A stretch of DNA of 55,971 bases from Roseateles oligotrophus (GTDB lineage: Bacteria > Pseudomonadota > Gammaproteobacteria > Burkholderiales > Burkholderiaceae_C): the NCBI RefSeq assembly GCF_014204525.1, contig NZ_JACHLP010000015.1, positions 1-55,971 on the forward strand. The letters are read 5' to 3'. How positions within the stretch are numbered: the stretch's first letter is position 1; each line of letters starts with the position of its first letter. The notes beneath the pieces are model-generated. The model was not told the origin of the DNA, did no database searches, and saw only the letters and a program-made list of their open reading frames with translations. The translations under genes and the position numbers were made by a program. Below are positions 34,831 to 44,328 of the stretch, in pieces.

Positions 34831-35014
34831 CGGCCGGCAAAGGGTAATTCTTCCCAGGCACAGAACCGGGGCCCTCGCCTATCATTTCCACAATCCGCTG
34901 AAGCTCGGTGCTAGCGAAAGCTGGCAGCCGGCCGCGGAACGCGCCGAAAAACCATGAAGCATTGACTTCAAGAACTCGTCCCAGGTCCACTGACAGTTCG
35001 AGACAGGCTCTCTC

Positions 35015-35986
35015 ATGCGCCCCCTGCACCGGCTACTCGCCGCGTTTCTGGGTTTGTTGATGGGTGTGATCTTCGGCACCCTGCCCCTGCACAGCCCTGC
35101 CTGGGCCCAAGCCTCGGCCAAGCGGGTGAGCCTGGTCTACCCGCGCCCCGAGTCCGAGCGCGACACCCGCAACAGCTATGTGCTGGACCTGCTCCGCCTG
35201 GCCCTGTCCAAACAGAGCGGCACCTTGTATCAGCTGGAACCCGCAAGTACCGCCATGACCCAGCTGCGCGTGCTCAAGGAGTTAGAGCTGGGCCGTGGCC
35301 TGGACATCGCCTGGAGCATGACCTCGGCGGCGCGCGAAGAAGCCTTGCTACCCATACGCATCCCCATCGACAAGGGCTTGCTGGGTTTGCGCGTGGCCCT
35401 GGTCGCGAGCGACCGGCCCAAGGTCCTGGCCAGCGCACAGAATCTGCAGAGTTTGCAGGCCTTGGTGGCCGGCCAGGGTCAGGACTGGCCCGACACCCAG
35501 ATCCTGCGCAATAGCGGCATCAACGTCAGCGGCGTGGGCAGTTACGAAGCGCTGTTCCGCATGCTGGCCCTGCATCGTTTCGACTACTTCCCGCGCTCGG
35601 TGCTCGAGGTCTGGCAGGAATTGGACCTGCAGCCGCAGGGCCAACTCGTGGTGGACAAGCATCTGCTGATCCACTACCCCACGGCCCTCTATTTCTTCGT
35701 TCGAAAAGACCGGCAGGCGCTGGCCGACGTCGTGCAGCGAGGCCTGGAGCAAGCGCTGCAGGATGGCAGCTTTGACTGCCTGTTCGAGCGCCACTTCGGC
35801 CAAGTGCTGCAAAGAGCGGAGCTGGGCTCGCGCACGGTGATCGAACTCCCCAACACCCTCTTGCCTGCGGCAACCCCGCTGGAGCGCAGCGAACTCTGGT
35901 ATCGCACGCCCGGCGGCAAGAACAAGGCCGACAAGCCAGGCAAAACCAGGCTGGCCACCAGCCTGGCCGCACGCGCCTGTACTTGA
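35015..35986 (+). CDS. Periplasmic solute-binding-like protein
   Basis: The product is 323 residues with a clear signal peptide (MRPLHRLLAAFLGLLMGVIF...AWA, about 1-31). The mature part looks like the SBP_bac_3-type fold: RVSLVYPRPESERDTRNSYV at the start, LRIPIDKG-like region, DYFPRSVLEVWQELDL and LYFFVRKDRQALADVVQRGL, a motif seen in stand-alone periplasmic binding proteins of Burkholderiales. No ABC permease or ATPase lies nearby, so it may act as an orphan binder or sensor. The C-terminal tail (GKNKADKPGKTRL) is basic. Ligand unknown. Confidence 0.75.
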   Translation: MRPLHRLLAAFLGLLMGVIFGTLPLHSPAWAQASAKRVSLVYPRPESERDTRNSYVLDLLRLALSKQSGTLYQLEPASTAMTQLRVLKELELGRGLDIAWSMTSAAREEALLPIRIPIDKGLLGLRVALVASDRPKVLASAQNLQSLQALVAGQGQDWPDTQILRNSGINVSGVGSYEALFRMLALHRFDYFPRSVLEVWQELDLQPQGQLVVDKHLLIHYPTALYFFVRKDRQALADVVQRGLEQALQDGSFDCLFERHFGQVLQRAELGSRTVIELPNTLLPAATPLERSELWYRTPGGKNKADKPGKTRLATSLAARACT

Positions 35987-35998
35987 GCGTTCAGCCGC

Positions 35999-37171
35999 TC
36001 AGCCCGCCTTGCGGATGGCGCTGGCCGGCCATTGCGCCAGCACCAGCAGGCTGGCCATCAGCCACATGGGCGCGGCCACCACCGTGGCGGCGGCCAGCAA
36101 GCCAAAGCCCACCGGCATGGCCACGGTCGCGCTGTTCACCACCAGCATGCGCAGGCCCAGGGCCTGGCCTTGGCGGTCCGCCGGCGTCACCTGGTGCAGC
36201 AGGGCCAGCACCATGGGCTGCACCGAGCCCAGGGCCAGGCCCAGCACGGCCGAGCCCGCCATCAGCCCCGCCGTGCCCGGCAGCCAGGCGTAGACCAGCA
36301 ACATCGCCGTGGCCAGCAGCATGGCGCTGCGCACGGCCTTCAACTCGTCCAGATGCTGGGCGAAACGCACGATGGCCAGGCGCACACAGGTGGCGGCCAC
36401 GGCGAAGGCGCCCAGCACCAGGCCGATCTCGGAGGCGCTCAAGCCCTTGGCATGGCCCACCACCGGCACGACAAAGCTGTGCGCGTCCCAGCAGGCCGAC
36501 AGCACCACATTGAGCAGCAGCAGATTGCGCAGGGCCGGCCGCTTCAGCAAGTCCCAGGCGGGCCGGGTCTTGCTGGCATGGCTTGGCGGCTTGGGCGGGT
36601 GGCGTGGCACTTGCTGCGCCAGGCCCCAGGCCAGCAGGGGCAGCAAGAGCGCCAACACGAAAGCGGCGCGAAAGCTGATGTGGTCGATCAGCAAGCCCGC
36701 CGCCACCGGCGCCAGCGCATTCGACAAGGCCGGCCCCAGCGCCACCCAGCTGAAAATGCGCTTGAGCTCGGAGGGTTCATCCGCCATCAGCCCCGCCTCG
36801 CGCTGCAAGGCCACCGCCGCCACGCTGACGGCGCCGCCGCAGAGCAGGCAGCTGAAGGCAATCGTCCACAGCGACTGGCCCGCCAGGGCCACCACCGCAC
36901 CGGTGAAGGCCAGCGTTACGCCCAGGCCCACCGGTCGATGAAAACCATGCTTGTCGGCCAGCCGGCCCGCCCACAAGGACAGGGCAATGGGCGCGATGGC
37001 GAACAGGCTCAAGAGCACGCCCACCGTCCACTCGCCAAAACCCTGCTTCAGCGTCCACAGCGAGGCCGCAACCCGGGTCACGGCCATGCAGGCGTGCACG
37101 GCCACCAGGGTGGCGATCAGCCAGGGGAAGGCGCGGCGCAAATCGGCCGCTGCGGCGGGCGCAGCGCTCAA
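35999..37171 (-). CDS. MFS transporter
   Basis: The product is an inner-membrane protein of 390 residues with about 12 hydrophobic segments. The typical MFS loop between helices 2 and 3 reads SLWAGRLADKHGFHRPVGLG. The middle loop (PRHPPKPPSHASKTRPAWD) is long and polar. Substrate cannot be told; the pattern fits drug/metabolite exporters. The start ATG 37171 overlaps the rmuC stop by four bases, so it is translated after rmuC, a pairing that looks fortuitous in function. Confidence 0.85.
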   Translation of the reverse strand: MSAAPAAAADLRRAFPWLIATLVAVHACMAVTRVAASLWTLKQGFGEWTVGVLLSLFAIAPIALSLWAGRLADKHGFHRPVGLGVTLAFTGAVVALAGQSLWTIAFSCLLCGGAVSVAAVALQREAGLMADEPSELKRIFSWVALGPALSNALAPVAAGLLIDHISFRAAFVLALLLPLLAWGLAQQVPRHPPKPPSHASKTRPAWDLLKRPALRNLLLLNVVLSACWDAHSFVVPVVGHAKGLSASEIGLVLGAFAVAATCVRLAIVRFAQHLDELKAVRSAMLLATAMLLVYAWLPGTAGLMAGSAVLGLALGSVQPMVLALLHQVTPADRQGQALGLRMLVVNSATVAMPVGFGLLAAATVVAAPMWLMASLLVLAQWPASAIRKAG

Positions 37172-38574
37172 ACCTCGCCCTCGTCCGCATCCGCGTCGGC
37201 GCCGGGCAGACCCAGCCTGAGCAGCTTGCCCGTCGCCTCGTCCGGCAAGGCCTCCACGCTCTTGAGCTTGCGCGTCATGGCGCGGGTGCGGGTCTCGGCC
37301 GCATCGATGGTGTTGCTGGCTTCTTCCAGCTTCTTCTTGGTCTTGGCCAGCACCTCGCCGAACTTGCCGAACTCGGTCTTGACGGCGCCCAGCACCTCCC
37401 AGACCTCGGCCGAGCGCTTCTCCAGCGCCAGCGTGCGAAAGCCCATCTGCAAGCTGCTCAGCGTGGCCAGCAAGGTGGTGGGCCCGACCAGCATCACCTT
37501 GTGCTCGCGCTGCAAACTCTCCACCAGGCCGGGGCGGCGCAAGGCCTCGGCATATAGGCCCTCGGTGGGCACGAAGAGCATGCCGAAATCGGTGGTGTGC
37601 GGGGGGGCGATGTATTTCTCGCGAATCGTCCGGGCTTCAAGGCGCAAGCGGGTTTCGATGGCCTTGGCCGAGGCCTCCACACCCGCCGCATCGGCGCGGT
37701 CCTGGGCCTCCAGCAGGCGCTCGTAGTCCTCGCGCGGGAACTTGGCGTCGATGGGCAGCCACAGCGGCGCCCCATCCTCGCGCTGGCCCGGCAAGCAAAT
37801 AGCGAACTCCACCCGCTCAGCACTGCCGGGGATGGTGGCCACATTGCTGGCGTACTGCTCGGGCGTGAACACCTGCTCCAGCAGGCCGGCCAGCTGCACC
37901 TCGCCGAAGATGCCGCGCGTCTTCACATTCGTCAGCACGCGGTTCAGCGAGCCCACATCGCGGGCCAGGCTCTGCATCTCGCCCAGGCCTTTGTGCACCT
38001 GCTCCAGCCGGTCGGCCACCTGTTTGAAACTCTCGCCCAGGCGCTGCTCCAGCGTGGCGTGCAGCTTCTCGTCCACGGTGGCGCGCATCTGCTCCAGCTT
38101 TGTCTCGTTGTCCTGCTGGATCAGGGCCAGGCGCTGATCCACCGCCGTCTGCACCTGACTCAAGCGCTGCTCGTTGCGTTCGGCCATGGCCTTGAGCTGC
38201 TCGTTGATGCCCTGGCCCAGGCGCTGCAAGGCCTCGGTCTGGGCTTGCGTGGCGCGCAGGGCGGCGGCGTCCTGCGCCTCACGGGCCGCCAGGGCCTGGC
38301 CGGCAAAGGCCTGGGTGCTGCGCTGCAGGCCCTGGCTGAGGCCTTGCTGCAGATGGGCCAGCTCCTGGCGCAGGCCGCTGCCACTGCGGCTCAGCTCATC
38401 ACGCAACTCGCGTTCCAGGCGCTCGCTGGAGGCCTGCACCACCGGGCCGAGCTGGCGGCCGATCCCCTCACCCGCCGCCGCCGCGCTGCTGCGCATTTGC
38501 AGCCACAAAACTCCCAGCAGCAACAACACCAGCAAAACCGCCAGCCCCAGAATCAGCCATTCAAAAATACTCAT
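37168..38574 (-). CDS. rmuC: DNA recombination protein RmuC
   Basis: The product has 468 residues: one N-terminal membrane helix (about 5-26, WLILGLAVLLVLLLLGVLWL), a long coiled coil (about 40-190), and the RmuC nuclease-like domain with VLTNVKTRGIFGEVQLAGLLEQV, PIDAKFPREDYERLLEAQ and FVPTEGLYAEALRRPGL. In E. coli RmuC limits inversion at short inverted repeats; it belongs to the PD-(D/E)XK superfamily. It is followed by the MFS gene with an ATGA overlap. Confidence 0.95.
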   Translation of the reverse strand: MSIFEWLILGLAVLLVLLLLGVLWLQMRSSAAAAGEGIGRQLGPVVQASSERLERELRDELSRSGSGLRQELAHLQQGLSQGLQRSTQAFAGQALAAREAQDAAALRATQAQTEALQRLGQGINEQLKAMAERNEQRLSQVQTAVDQRLALIQQDNETKLEQMRATVDEKLHATLEQRLGESFKQVADRLEQVHKGLGEMQSLARDVGSLNRVLTNVKTRGIFGEVQLAGLLEQVFTPEQYASNVATIPGSAERVEFAICLPGQREDGAPLWLPIDAKFPREDYERLLEAQDRADAAGVEASAKAIETRLRLEARTIREKYIAPPHTTDFGMLFVPTEGLYAEALRRPGLVESLQREHKVMLVGPTTLLATLSSLQMGFRTLALEKRSAEVWEVLGAVKTEFGKFGEVLAKTKKKLEEASNTIDAAETRTRAMTRKLKSVEALPDEATGKLLRLGLPGADADADEGEV

Positions 38575-38769
38575 GCGGCCATTGTCTCAGCGCGGCGGCC
38601 CGGGCCTGTTGGCACGGCGGCCCGAGCGGGCGCCAGGCGCTGCGATTCAAAAAACTTTGCAAACAGACACAGAGTTTGCGTCCCCGTGCAGGCATGCTTG
38701 CGGCGTTGTCATCCGCAGCCTTGCCATAACCCGAATTTTCCACTGCATCGCAAGCAAAGGGCTTGAACC

Positions 38770-40302
38770 ATGCACCTGTCTCCCCGCACCGCCGCCTTCT
38801 TCTCGGCCCTCGCCCTGGCGGGAGGCTTGAGCGGCTGCGCCGGCCCCGGCCCGGCGCAGCCGGCCGCTGGCATGAGCGACGCCCTGCTCAACCGCCTGAG
38901 CTGGGGTGCCGGCGGCACCACCCTGGCGCAAGCCGCGCGGCAAGACTTGCCGGCCTATCTGCAAGCCCAACTGCACCCGCAAGGGCCGGCGCTGCCGGCC
39001 GAGGCCCAAGCCCAGATCGACGCCATGAGCATCAGCAAAATACCGCTGCAGGAACTGGTGCTGGAGATGGAGCAGCGCCGCAAGGCGGCCGACGCCCTGG
39101 CGGACGACGAGCAGAAGAAAGCCGCCCGCCAGGCCTACCAGCAAGAGATGAACCGCCTGGCCCGCGAGGCGGCCAGCCGCCATCTGCTGCGGGCGCTTTA
39201 CTCCCGCCACCAGGTGCAGGAGCAGATGAGCTGGTTCTGGCTCAACCACTTCAGCGTCTTCCAGGGCAAGGGCAATCTGCGCGCCATGGTGGGCGACTAC
39301 GAAGAGCAGGCCCTGCGCCCCCATGCCCTGGGCAAGTTCCGCACACTGCTGGGCGCGGTGGTCAGCCACCCGGCCATGCTGCGCTACCTGGACAACGAGC
39401 AGAACGCCGCCGGCCGCCTCAACGAGAACTTTGCCCGCGAGCTGATGGAGCTGCACACCCTGGGTGTGGACGGCGGCTACGGCCAGCGCGATGTGCAGGA
39501 ACTGGCCCGAGTGCTCACTGGCGTGGGCATTAACGCAGGGCCGGGAACACCCGGTATGAAGAGAGACTTGCAAGGCTTTTATGTGCGCAAGGGCATGTTC
39601 GAATTCAACCCGGCGCGGCACGACTTTGGCGCCAAGACCCTGCTGGGCCGGCCCATCCAGGCGCAAGGTCTGGCCGAGCTGAACGAGGCCCTGGACCGCC
39701 TGGCCAGCCACCCGGCCACGGCCCTGTTCATCAGCCGCAAGCTGGCCCAGTTCTGGCTCAGCGATGAGCCGCCGCCGGCCCTGGTCCGGCGCATGGCGCA
39801 GGCCTTCGAGGCCAACGGTGGCGATATCGCGGCCACGCTGGCCTTGCTGTTCAACTCGGCGGAGTTCGCCCAGGCCGGGCCAGGCAAGTTCAAGGACCCG
39901 ATGCGTTATGCCGTGTCCGCCGTACGCCTGGCCTATGCGCAAAAGCCGGTGCTCAATATGGGCCCCATGCTGAACTGGCTGAACCGCATGGGCGAGCCGC
40001 TCTACGGCCGCCTCACGCCCGACGGCTACCCCCTGAACGGCACGGCCTGGAGCAGCCCCGGCCAGATGAGCACCCGCTTCGAGATCGCCAAGGCCATAGG
40101 CTCGGGCAGCGCCGGCCTGTTCAGGAGCGAGGGCGCGCCGCCGCAGGAGAAAGCCAGCGTCCCGCAACTGGCCCAGACGCCGTTCTACATATCCATGGCC
40201 AAGACGCTCAGCCCGGCCACCCAGCAGGCCCTGGCGCAAGCCAACTCGGCGCAGGAGTGGAATGCCTTTCTGCTCTCCTCGCCCGAATTCATGAGCCGTT
40301 GA
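38770..40302 (+). CDS. DUF1800 family lipoprotein
   Basis: The product has 510 residues with a lipoprotein signal peptide (lipobox LSGC, Cys about 22). The DUF1800 landmarks are LLNRLSWGAGG, QEQMSWFWLNHFSVF, LDNEQNAAGRLNENFARELMELHTLGV and VQELARVLTGVGI. Members are exported proteins of unknown function, usually next to a DUF1501 gene, as here (24 bases). The pair occurs across many bacteria, with suggestions of hydrolase or outer-surface roles; nothing here decides. Start ATG 38770 with a weak upstream site. Confidence 0.9.
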   Translation: MHLSPRTAAFFSALALAGGLSGCAGPGPAQPAAGMSDALLNRLSWGAGGTTLAQAARQDLPAYLQAQLHPQGPALPAEAQAQIDAMSISKIPLQELVLEMEQRRKAADALADDEQKKAARQAYQQEMNRLAREAASRHLLRALYSRHQVQEQMSWFWLNHFSVFQGKGNLRAMVGDYEEQALRPHALGKFRTLLGAVVSHPAMLRYLDNEQNAAGRLNENFARELMELHTLGVDGGYGQRDVQELARVLTGVGINAGPGTPGMKRDLQGFYVRKGMFEFNPARHDFGAKTLLGRPIQAQGLAELNEALDRLASHPATALFISRKLAQFWLSDEPPPALVRRMAQAFEANGGDIAATLALLFNSAEFAQAGPGKFKDPMRYAVSAVRLAYAQKPVLNMGPMLNWLNRMGEPLYGRLTPDGYPLNGTAWSSPGQMSTRFEIAKAIGSGSAGLFRSEGAPPQEKASVPQLAQTPFYISMAKTLSPATQQALAQANSAQEWNAFLLSSPEFMSR

Positions 40303-40326
40303 ACCTAGATTGAACCAAGGACCACC

Positions 40327-41514
40327 ATGCGCCGCCGCAGCCTTTTAGCCGCCTCCCTGGGTTTGAACTTTGGCGCCGCCGGCCACTTGCTGGCGGCCGG
40401 GGCCAGCGCCTCGGCGCCCAAGTTCCTGCTGGTCTTTCTGCGCGGCGGCTATGACGCCGCCAGCCTGCTGGTGCCCCATGCCAGCAGTTTCTACTACGAG
40501 GTGCGCAAGGACATCGCCATCGCCCCGCCCTCCGCCGAGCTCACCTCGGCCCTGCCGCTGAACAGCGACTGGGGCCTGCACCCGGCCCTGCGCGACAGCC
40601 TCTACCCGCTCTACCAACAAGGCGAGCTGGCCTTTGTGCCCTTTGCGGGCACGGACGACGTGTCGCGCAGCCATTTCGAGACGCAGGACAGCATGGAGTT
40701 GGGCCAGCCCTTGAGCGGCCGCAAGGACTATGGCTCGGGCTTTCTGAACCGCCTGGCCGGCCAACTCAGCGGCTGCTCGCCCATGGCCTTCACCGAGCAG
40801 CTGCCCAAAATATTCCAGGGCAGCGAGCAGGTGCCGAACACCGCGCTCAAATCCCTGGCCAAGCCCTCGGTGGACGCGCGGCAGAGCGAGATCATCGCCG
40901 CCATGTACCGCGGCACGCCGCTGGCCGCGACGGTGCAGGAAGGCTTTGCCCTGCGCCAGGAACTGATGCGCGACCTGGCCGGCGAGATGCAGGCCGCCAG
41001 CCGCCAGGCCATTTCGGCCAAGGGCTTTGAGCTGGAAGCCCGACGCATCGCCAAGCTGATGCGCGAGAACTTCAATCTCGGCTTTATCGACGTCGGCGGC
41101 TGGGACACCCATGTGGGCCAGGGCGGCGCCAGCGGCTATCTGGCCAACCGTTTTGACGAGCTGGGCCAGGGCCTGGCCGGCTTTGCGCAGGAGATGGGTG
41201 CGGCCTGGAAGCACTGCACCGTCGTCGTGCTCAGCGAGTTCGGCCGCACCTTCAGGCAGAACGGCAACCGCGGCACCGACCACGGCCATGGCACGGTGAT
41301 GTGGGTGCTGGGCGGCGGCCTGAAAGGCCAGCGCATCGTCGGCGAGCAGGTGGCGGTGGAACGCGCCAAGCTGTTCCAGGACCGCGACTTCCCCGTGCTC
41401 AACGACTACCGCGCCGTGCTGGGCGGCCTGTTCCAGCGGCAATACGGCTTGAGCGCGGCGCAACTGGCCCAGGTCTTTCCGGGGACCAGGGCCAGGGACT
41501 TGGGGCTGCTTTGA
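40327..41514 (+). CDS. DUF1501 family exported protein
   Basis: The product has 395 residues and begins MRRRSLLAASLGLNFGAAGHLL, a possible Tat-type signal peptide with the twin arginines. The mature part belongs to the DUF1501 family, related to the alkaline phosphatase/sulfatase superfamily: FLRGGYDAASLLVPH, DDVSRSHFETQDSMELG, VGGWDTHVGQGG, VVLSEFGRTFRQNGNRGTDHGHGTVMWVLGGG. The conserved His/Asp residues could bind metal. It forms a two-gene unit with the DUF1800 gene. Substrate unknown. Confidence 0.92.
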   Translation: MRRRSLLAASLGLNFGAAGHLLAAGASASAPKFLLVFLRGGYDAASLLVPHASSFYYEVRKDIAIAPPSAELTSALPLNSDWGLHPALRDSLYPLYQQGELAFVPFAGTDDVSRSHFETQDSMELGQPLSGRKDYGSGFLNRLAGQLSGCSPMAFTEQLPKIFQGSEQVPNTALKSLAKPSVDARQSEIIAAMYRGTPLAATVQEGFALRQELMRDLAGEMQAASRQAISAKGFELEARRIAKLMRENFNLGFIDVGGWDTHVGQGGASGYLANRFDELGQGLAGFAQEMGAAWKHCTVVVLSEFGRTFRQNGNRGTDHGHGTVMWVLGGGLKGQRIVGEQVAVERAKLFQDRDFPVLNDYRAVLGGLFQRQYGLSAAQLAQVFPGTRARDLGLL

Positions 41515-41721
41515 TTTGGGGCGGATCGCTGGTTATATTCCTCTGCTCACCGCCCGTTCAAAAGATGGCTTCAGCCCTTGGGGAGTGCCTTTCTCCGAAG
41601 AGGAATTCCAGTCCCTCAGCAAAATGTTGAACAAGGAATTGAAGAAGACAACAAGGGGATGTGCTGGAGTAGACAGTGGTTGCGCTCATTTGCGACGTTA
41701 TTCGTCCGCTTGAAATTTTGA

Positions 41722-42165
41722 TTAGGCATCACTTCGACCCCCACGCTCCCAGAACCGTTCACGAAGGCTTCGGGCGAATGCGTACTGCACAGCGAAAAAG
41801 ACTGCAATGGTCACCCCGAAGTTCAAAGACGCCCAATCGGGTTTGGATTCCGCGCCGGGTAGGAACGCGAGGACCACCACGAACGGCAAGACGAAGGAAT
41901 AGCCAAGGATTGCGTTGCCGTAGATTTCCTTGTCACCCCTGCATGACCAGAACGCCGCAAAGAGAACTACGAAAACAGCAACCGTGTTGAATGCCGCAAC
42001 CTTGACAACCGGCAAATCCCTGACAGCCCAACTCCAGTAGTGCCACTCAAAAAAACCCAAGAACGGGGTGTAGCCAGCTACCACTCCTGCCGCAGAAGCA
42101 GAGAACGCAAAGAGTGCGAGGAGAGCGAGCTTCACGAATTGCCCAATGCTCGGAATGGCATGCAT
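41722..42165 (-). CDS. Small integral membrane protein, unknown
   Basis: The product has 147 residues and about four hydrophobic helices (VKLALLALFAFSASAAGVV, VAAFNTVAVFVVLFAAF, AILGYSFVLPFVVVLAFL, FGVTIAVFFAVQYAFA). I recognise no family. Its start region overlaps the end of the hydroxyacid dehydrogenase gene on the same strand by 34 bases. Codon use is less G/C-biased than its neighbours, consistent with later acquisition. The 200 bases between its stop and the DUF1501 gene show no further gene. Confidence 0.6.
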   Translation of the reverse strand: MHAIPSIGQFVKLALLALFAFSASAAGVVAGYTPFLGFFEWHYWSWAVRDLPVVKVAAFNTVAVFVVLFAAFWSCRGDKEIYGNAILGYSFVLPFVVVLAFLPGAESKPDWASLNFGVTIAVFFAVQYAFARSLRERFWERGGRSDA

Positions 42166-43148
42166 TGCCTATCGGTCCCTCCCCCATTCAACCCCGTCAC
42201 CATCTCACCCCCCGTCAAGGCCGCAATCAAATTGTCCGCGGCCAAATTGCACATGGCTCGCCGCGTCGGCACCGAGGCGCTGGCGATGTGCGGGGTGAGC
42301 ACCACATTGTTCAAAGCCAGCAAGCGTGGGTTGATTTGCGGTTCGCCCTCAAACACATCGAGGCCGGCCGCGGCCAGGCGGCCTTCACCCAAGGCCTGGG
42401 CCAAAGCGTCTTCGTCCACCACGCCGCCACGGGCGATATTGGTCAAGGTGGCCGTGCGCTTCATCAGCGCCAGCTCGGGCGCGGCAATGATGTGGTGGGA
42501 TTCGGGGGTGTAGGGCAGGACCAGAATCAAATGGTCGGCCTGAGCTAACAGCTCATCTTTGCTGACCCAGCGTGCGCCCAGCGGGGCTTCTTGCTCGGGC
42601 GCCAGGCGGCTGCGGTTGTGATAGATCACCTGCATGCCAAAGCCCAGGGCGCCACGCTTGGCAATGGCCTGGCCGATGCGGCCCATGCCCAGAATTCCCA
42701 AGGTGCTGCCATGGATGTCGGCACCGGCGAAGAGGTCGACCCGCCATTGCTGCCAGTCGCCCCGGCGCAGAAAATGCTCGCTCTCGCTGATGCGGCGGGC
42801 GGCGGCCATCATCAGGGCGAAGCCGAAGTCGGCCGTGGTTTCGGTCAGCACATCGGGCGCGTTAGAAACCTTGACGCCGCGTGCGCTGCAGGCCGCCAGG
42901 TCCACATTGTTGTAGCCCACGGTCATCAGGCAGACGGCGCGCAAATCCGGGCAGGCGTCCAGCAGCTCGGCCGTGATCTGCTCGGTGCCGGAGGCAAACA
43001 CACCTTGCTTGCCGGCCAGGCGGCGGCGCAGTTGCTCGGGGCTCAGCGGTTCGTTTTCGTCGTACCAGTCGACCTCGAAGTGCTCGCGCAAGCGCGCCAC
43101 GACCTCGGGGAAGATGCGGCGGGCGACCAGGACTTTGGGCTGGGTCAT
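42132..43148 (-). CDS. D-2-hydroxyacid dehydrogenase (glyoxylate/hydroxypyruvate reductase-like)
   Basis: The product is a 338-residue NAD(P)H-dependent oxidoreductase reducing 2-keto acids such as glyoxylate or hydroxypyruvate. It has the Rossmann motif TLGILGMGRIGQAIAKRG, the catalytic Arg in NIARGGVVDEDAL, Glu in DVFEGEPQINP and His in LTPHIASASV. The C-terminal tail after GLN (GGGTDRQCMPFRALGNS) is longer than usual and overlaps the next gene. First residues MTQPKVLVARRI give a normal start. Confidence 0.93.
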   Translation of the reverse strand: MTQPKVLVARRIFPEVVARLREHFEVDWYDENEPLSPEQLRRRLAGKQGVFASGTEQITAELLDACPDLRAVCLMTVGYNNVDLAACSARGVKVSNAPDVLTETTADFGFALMMAAARRISESEHFLRRGDWQQWRVDLFAGADIHGSTLGILGMGRIGQAIAKRGALGFGMQVIYHNRSRLAPEQEAPLGARWVSKDELLAQADHLILVLPYTPESHHIIAAPELALMKRTATLTNIARGGVVDEDALAQALGEGRLAAAGLDVFEGEPQINPRLLALNNVVLTPHIASASVPTRRAMCNLAADNLIAALTGGEMVTGLNGGGTDRQCMPFRALGNS

Positions 43149-43159
43149 GGGTCGGCCTT

Positions 43160-43888
43160 TCAGGTTTCGATGAAGCGGGCGAACTCCGCCACGGGCGCGC
43201 GTTCGGTGAGCAGGCTGTTTTCCACCGCTCCCGGGTCGGCATAGCCCAGGGCCATGCCGCAGACCACCATTTGCTCGGGCGCCAGCCTCAACTCCTCGGC
43301 GATCAGGCGGTGAAACTGGGTGAAGGCGGCTTGCGGGCAGGTGTGCAGGCCGCGCGCGCGGGCGGCCACCATCACGCTTTGCAAAAACATGCCGTAGTCC
43401 AGCCAGCTGCCCTGCTGCATGAGCCGGTCGATGGTGAAGATCAGGCCCACCGGCGCGTCAAAGAACTGGTAGTTGCGGCCATGCTGCTGCTGCATGCGGG
43501 CCTTGTCGGTCTTGGCAATGTCCAGCAGGCCGTACAAGTCCCAGCCCACTTTGCGGCGGCGGTCGATATAGGGCGACACCCATTGCTGGGGGTAGTAGGC
43601 GTACTCCTCCTTGTGCGCGGCGTTCTGCTCGGGGTCCAGATAGGCGGCCAGGATGCGATCGCTCAGGCGCTGCTTGGCCGCACCCGTCAGCACATGAACC
43701 TGCCAGGGCTGGGTGTTGGTGCCCGAGGGCGCACGCGAGGCCACGCGCAAGAGCTCTTCCAGCGTCTCGCGCGGCACGGCGCGGGGCAGAAAGGCGCGCA
43801 TGGAGTGGCGGGTCTCGATGGCGGCGTCCACGGCGGCCTGCTCGGCGGCGCTGGGTTGGGCAAAGCGGCGGGATTCGGGTGTGCTCAC
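43160..43888 (-). CDS. Nitroreductase family flavoprotein
   Basis: The product has 242 residues, an FMN-dependent NAD(P)H oxidoreductase acting on nitro- or enone-type compounds. Motifs are ETRHSMRAFLPRAVPRETLEELLRVASRAPSGTNTQPWQVHVLTG at the N-terminus and VCGMALGYADPG near the end. GTG at 43888 is chosen as start because it overlaps the thioesterase stop (GTGA) and gives a family-like N-terminus; the frame further upstream lies inside the thioesterase gene. Eleven bases separate it from the dehydrogenase gene, so three genes form an operon with the thioesterase first. Confidence 0.9.
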   Translation of the reverse strand: MSTPESRRFAQPSAAEQAAVDAAIETRHSMRAFLPRAVPRETLEELLRVASRAPSGTNTQPWQVHVLTGAAKQRLSDRILAAYLDPEQNAAHKEEYAYYPQQWVSPYIDRRRKVGWDLYGLLDIAKTDKARMQQQHGRNYQFFDAPVGLIFTIDRLMQQGSWLDYGMFLQSVMVAARARGLHTCPQAAFTQFHRLIAEELRLAPEQMVVCGMALGYADPGAVENSLLTERAPVAEFARFIET

Positions 43889-44328
43889 AGCGTCAAACCT
43901 TTCAAGGCGGTCAGATATTCGGGGGGTAGTTGGGGCACGGGGCGGCGGTTTTCGCGGTCCACATAAACATGCACGAAATGGCCGCGCGCCGCGCAAAGCT
44001 CGGCGCCTGGCGCGAACAGGCCGATCTCATAGCGCACGCTGGAGCGGCCTTGCTGCGCGACCCGCAGACCGGCTTCGATGCGCTGCGGGAAGGCCAGCGA
44101 GTCGAAGAAATTGCAATGCGTCTCCACCACCAGGCCGATGACGGCACCGGCATGGATGTCCAGTGCACCGCAGCGGATCAGGTACTGATTCACCGCCGTG
44201 TCGAAGAGGCTGTAGTAGACGACGTTGTTCAGATGGCCGTAGATGTCGTTGTCCATCCAGCGGGTGCTGAGGTCCTCGAACAAGGCGTAGTCGCTGCGAC
44301 GATCGGGCTGGGGGCGGGGTTCGCTCAT
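43885..44328 (-). CDS. Hotdog-fold acyl-CoA thioesterase (4HBT/YbgC type)
   Basis: The product has 147 residues. The hotdog motif RWMDNDIYGHLNNVVYYSLFDTAVNQYL holds the catalytic Asp (DNDIYGHLNN) of 4-hydroxybenzoyl-CoA-type thioesterases. A central helix and strands (RIEAGLRVAQQGRSSVRYEIG) follow. It hydrolyses acyl-CoA esters; the acyl group is unknown. First gene of the thioesterase-nitroreductase-dehydrogenase run. Confidence 0.9.
   Translation of the reverse strand: MSEPRPQPDRRSDYALFEDLSTRWMDNDIYGHLNNVVYYSLFDTAVNQYLIRCGALDIHAGAVIGLVVETHCNFFDSLAFPQRIEAGLRVAQQGRSSVRYEIGLFAPGAELCAARGHFVHVYVDRENRRPVPQLPPEYLTALKGLTL

Noticed and set aside
41515-41721. Short frames between the DUF1501 gene and the small membrane protein
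   Set aside because: No ribosome site, no domain and no consistent codon use on either strand.
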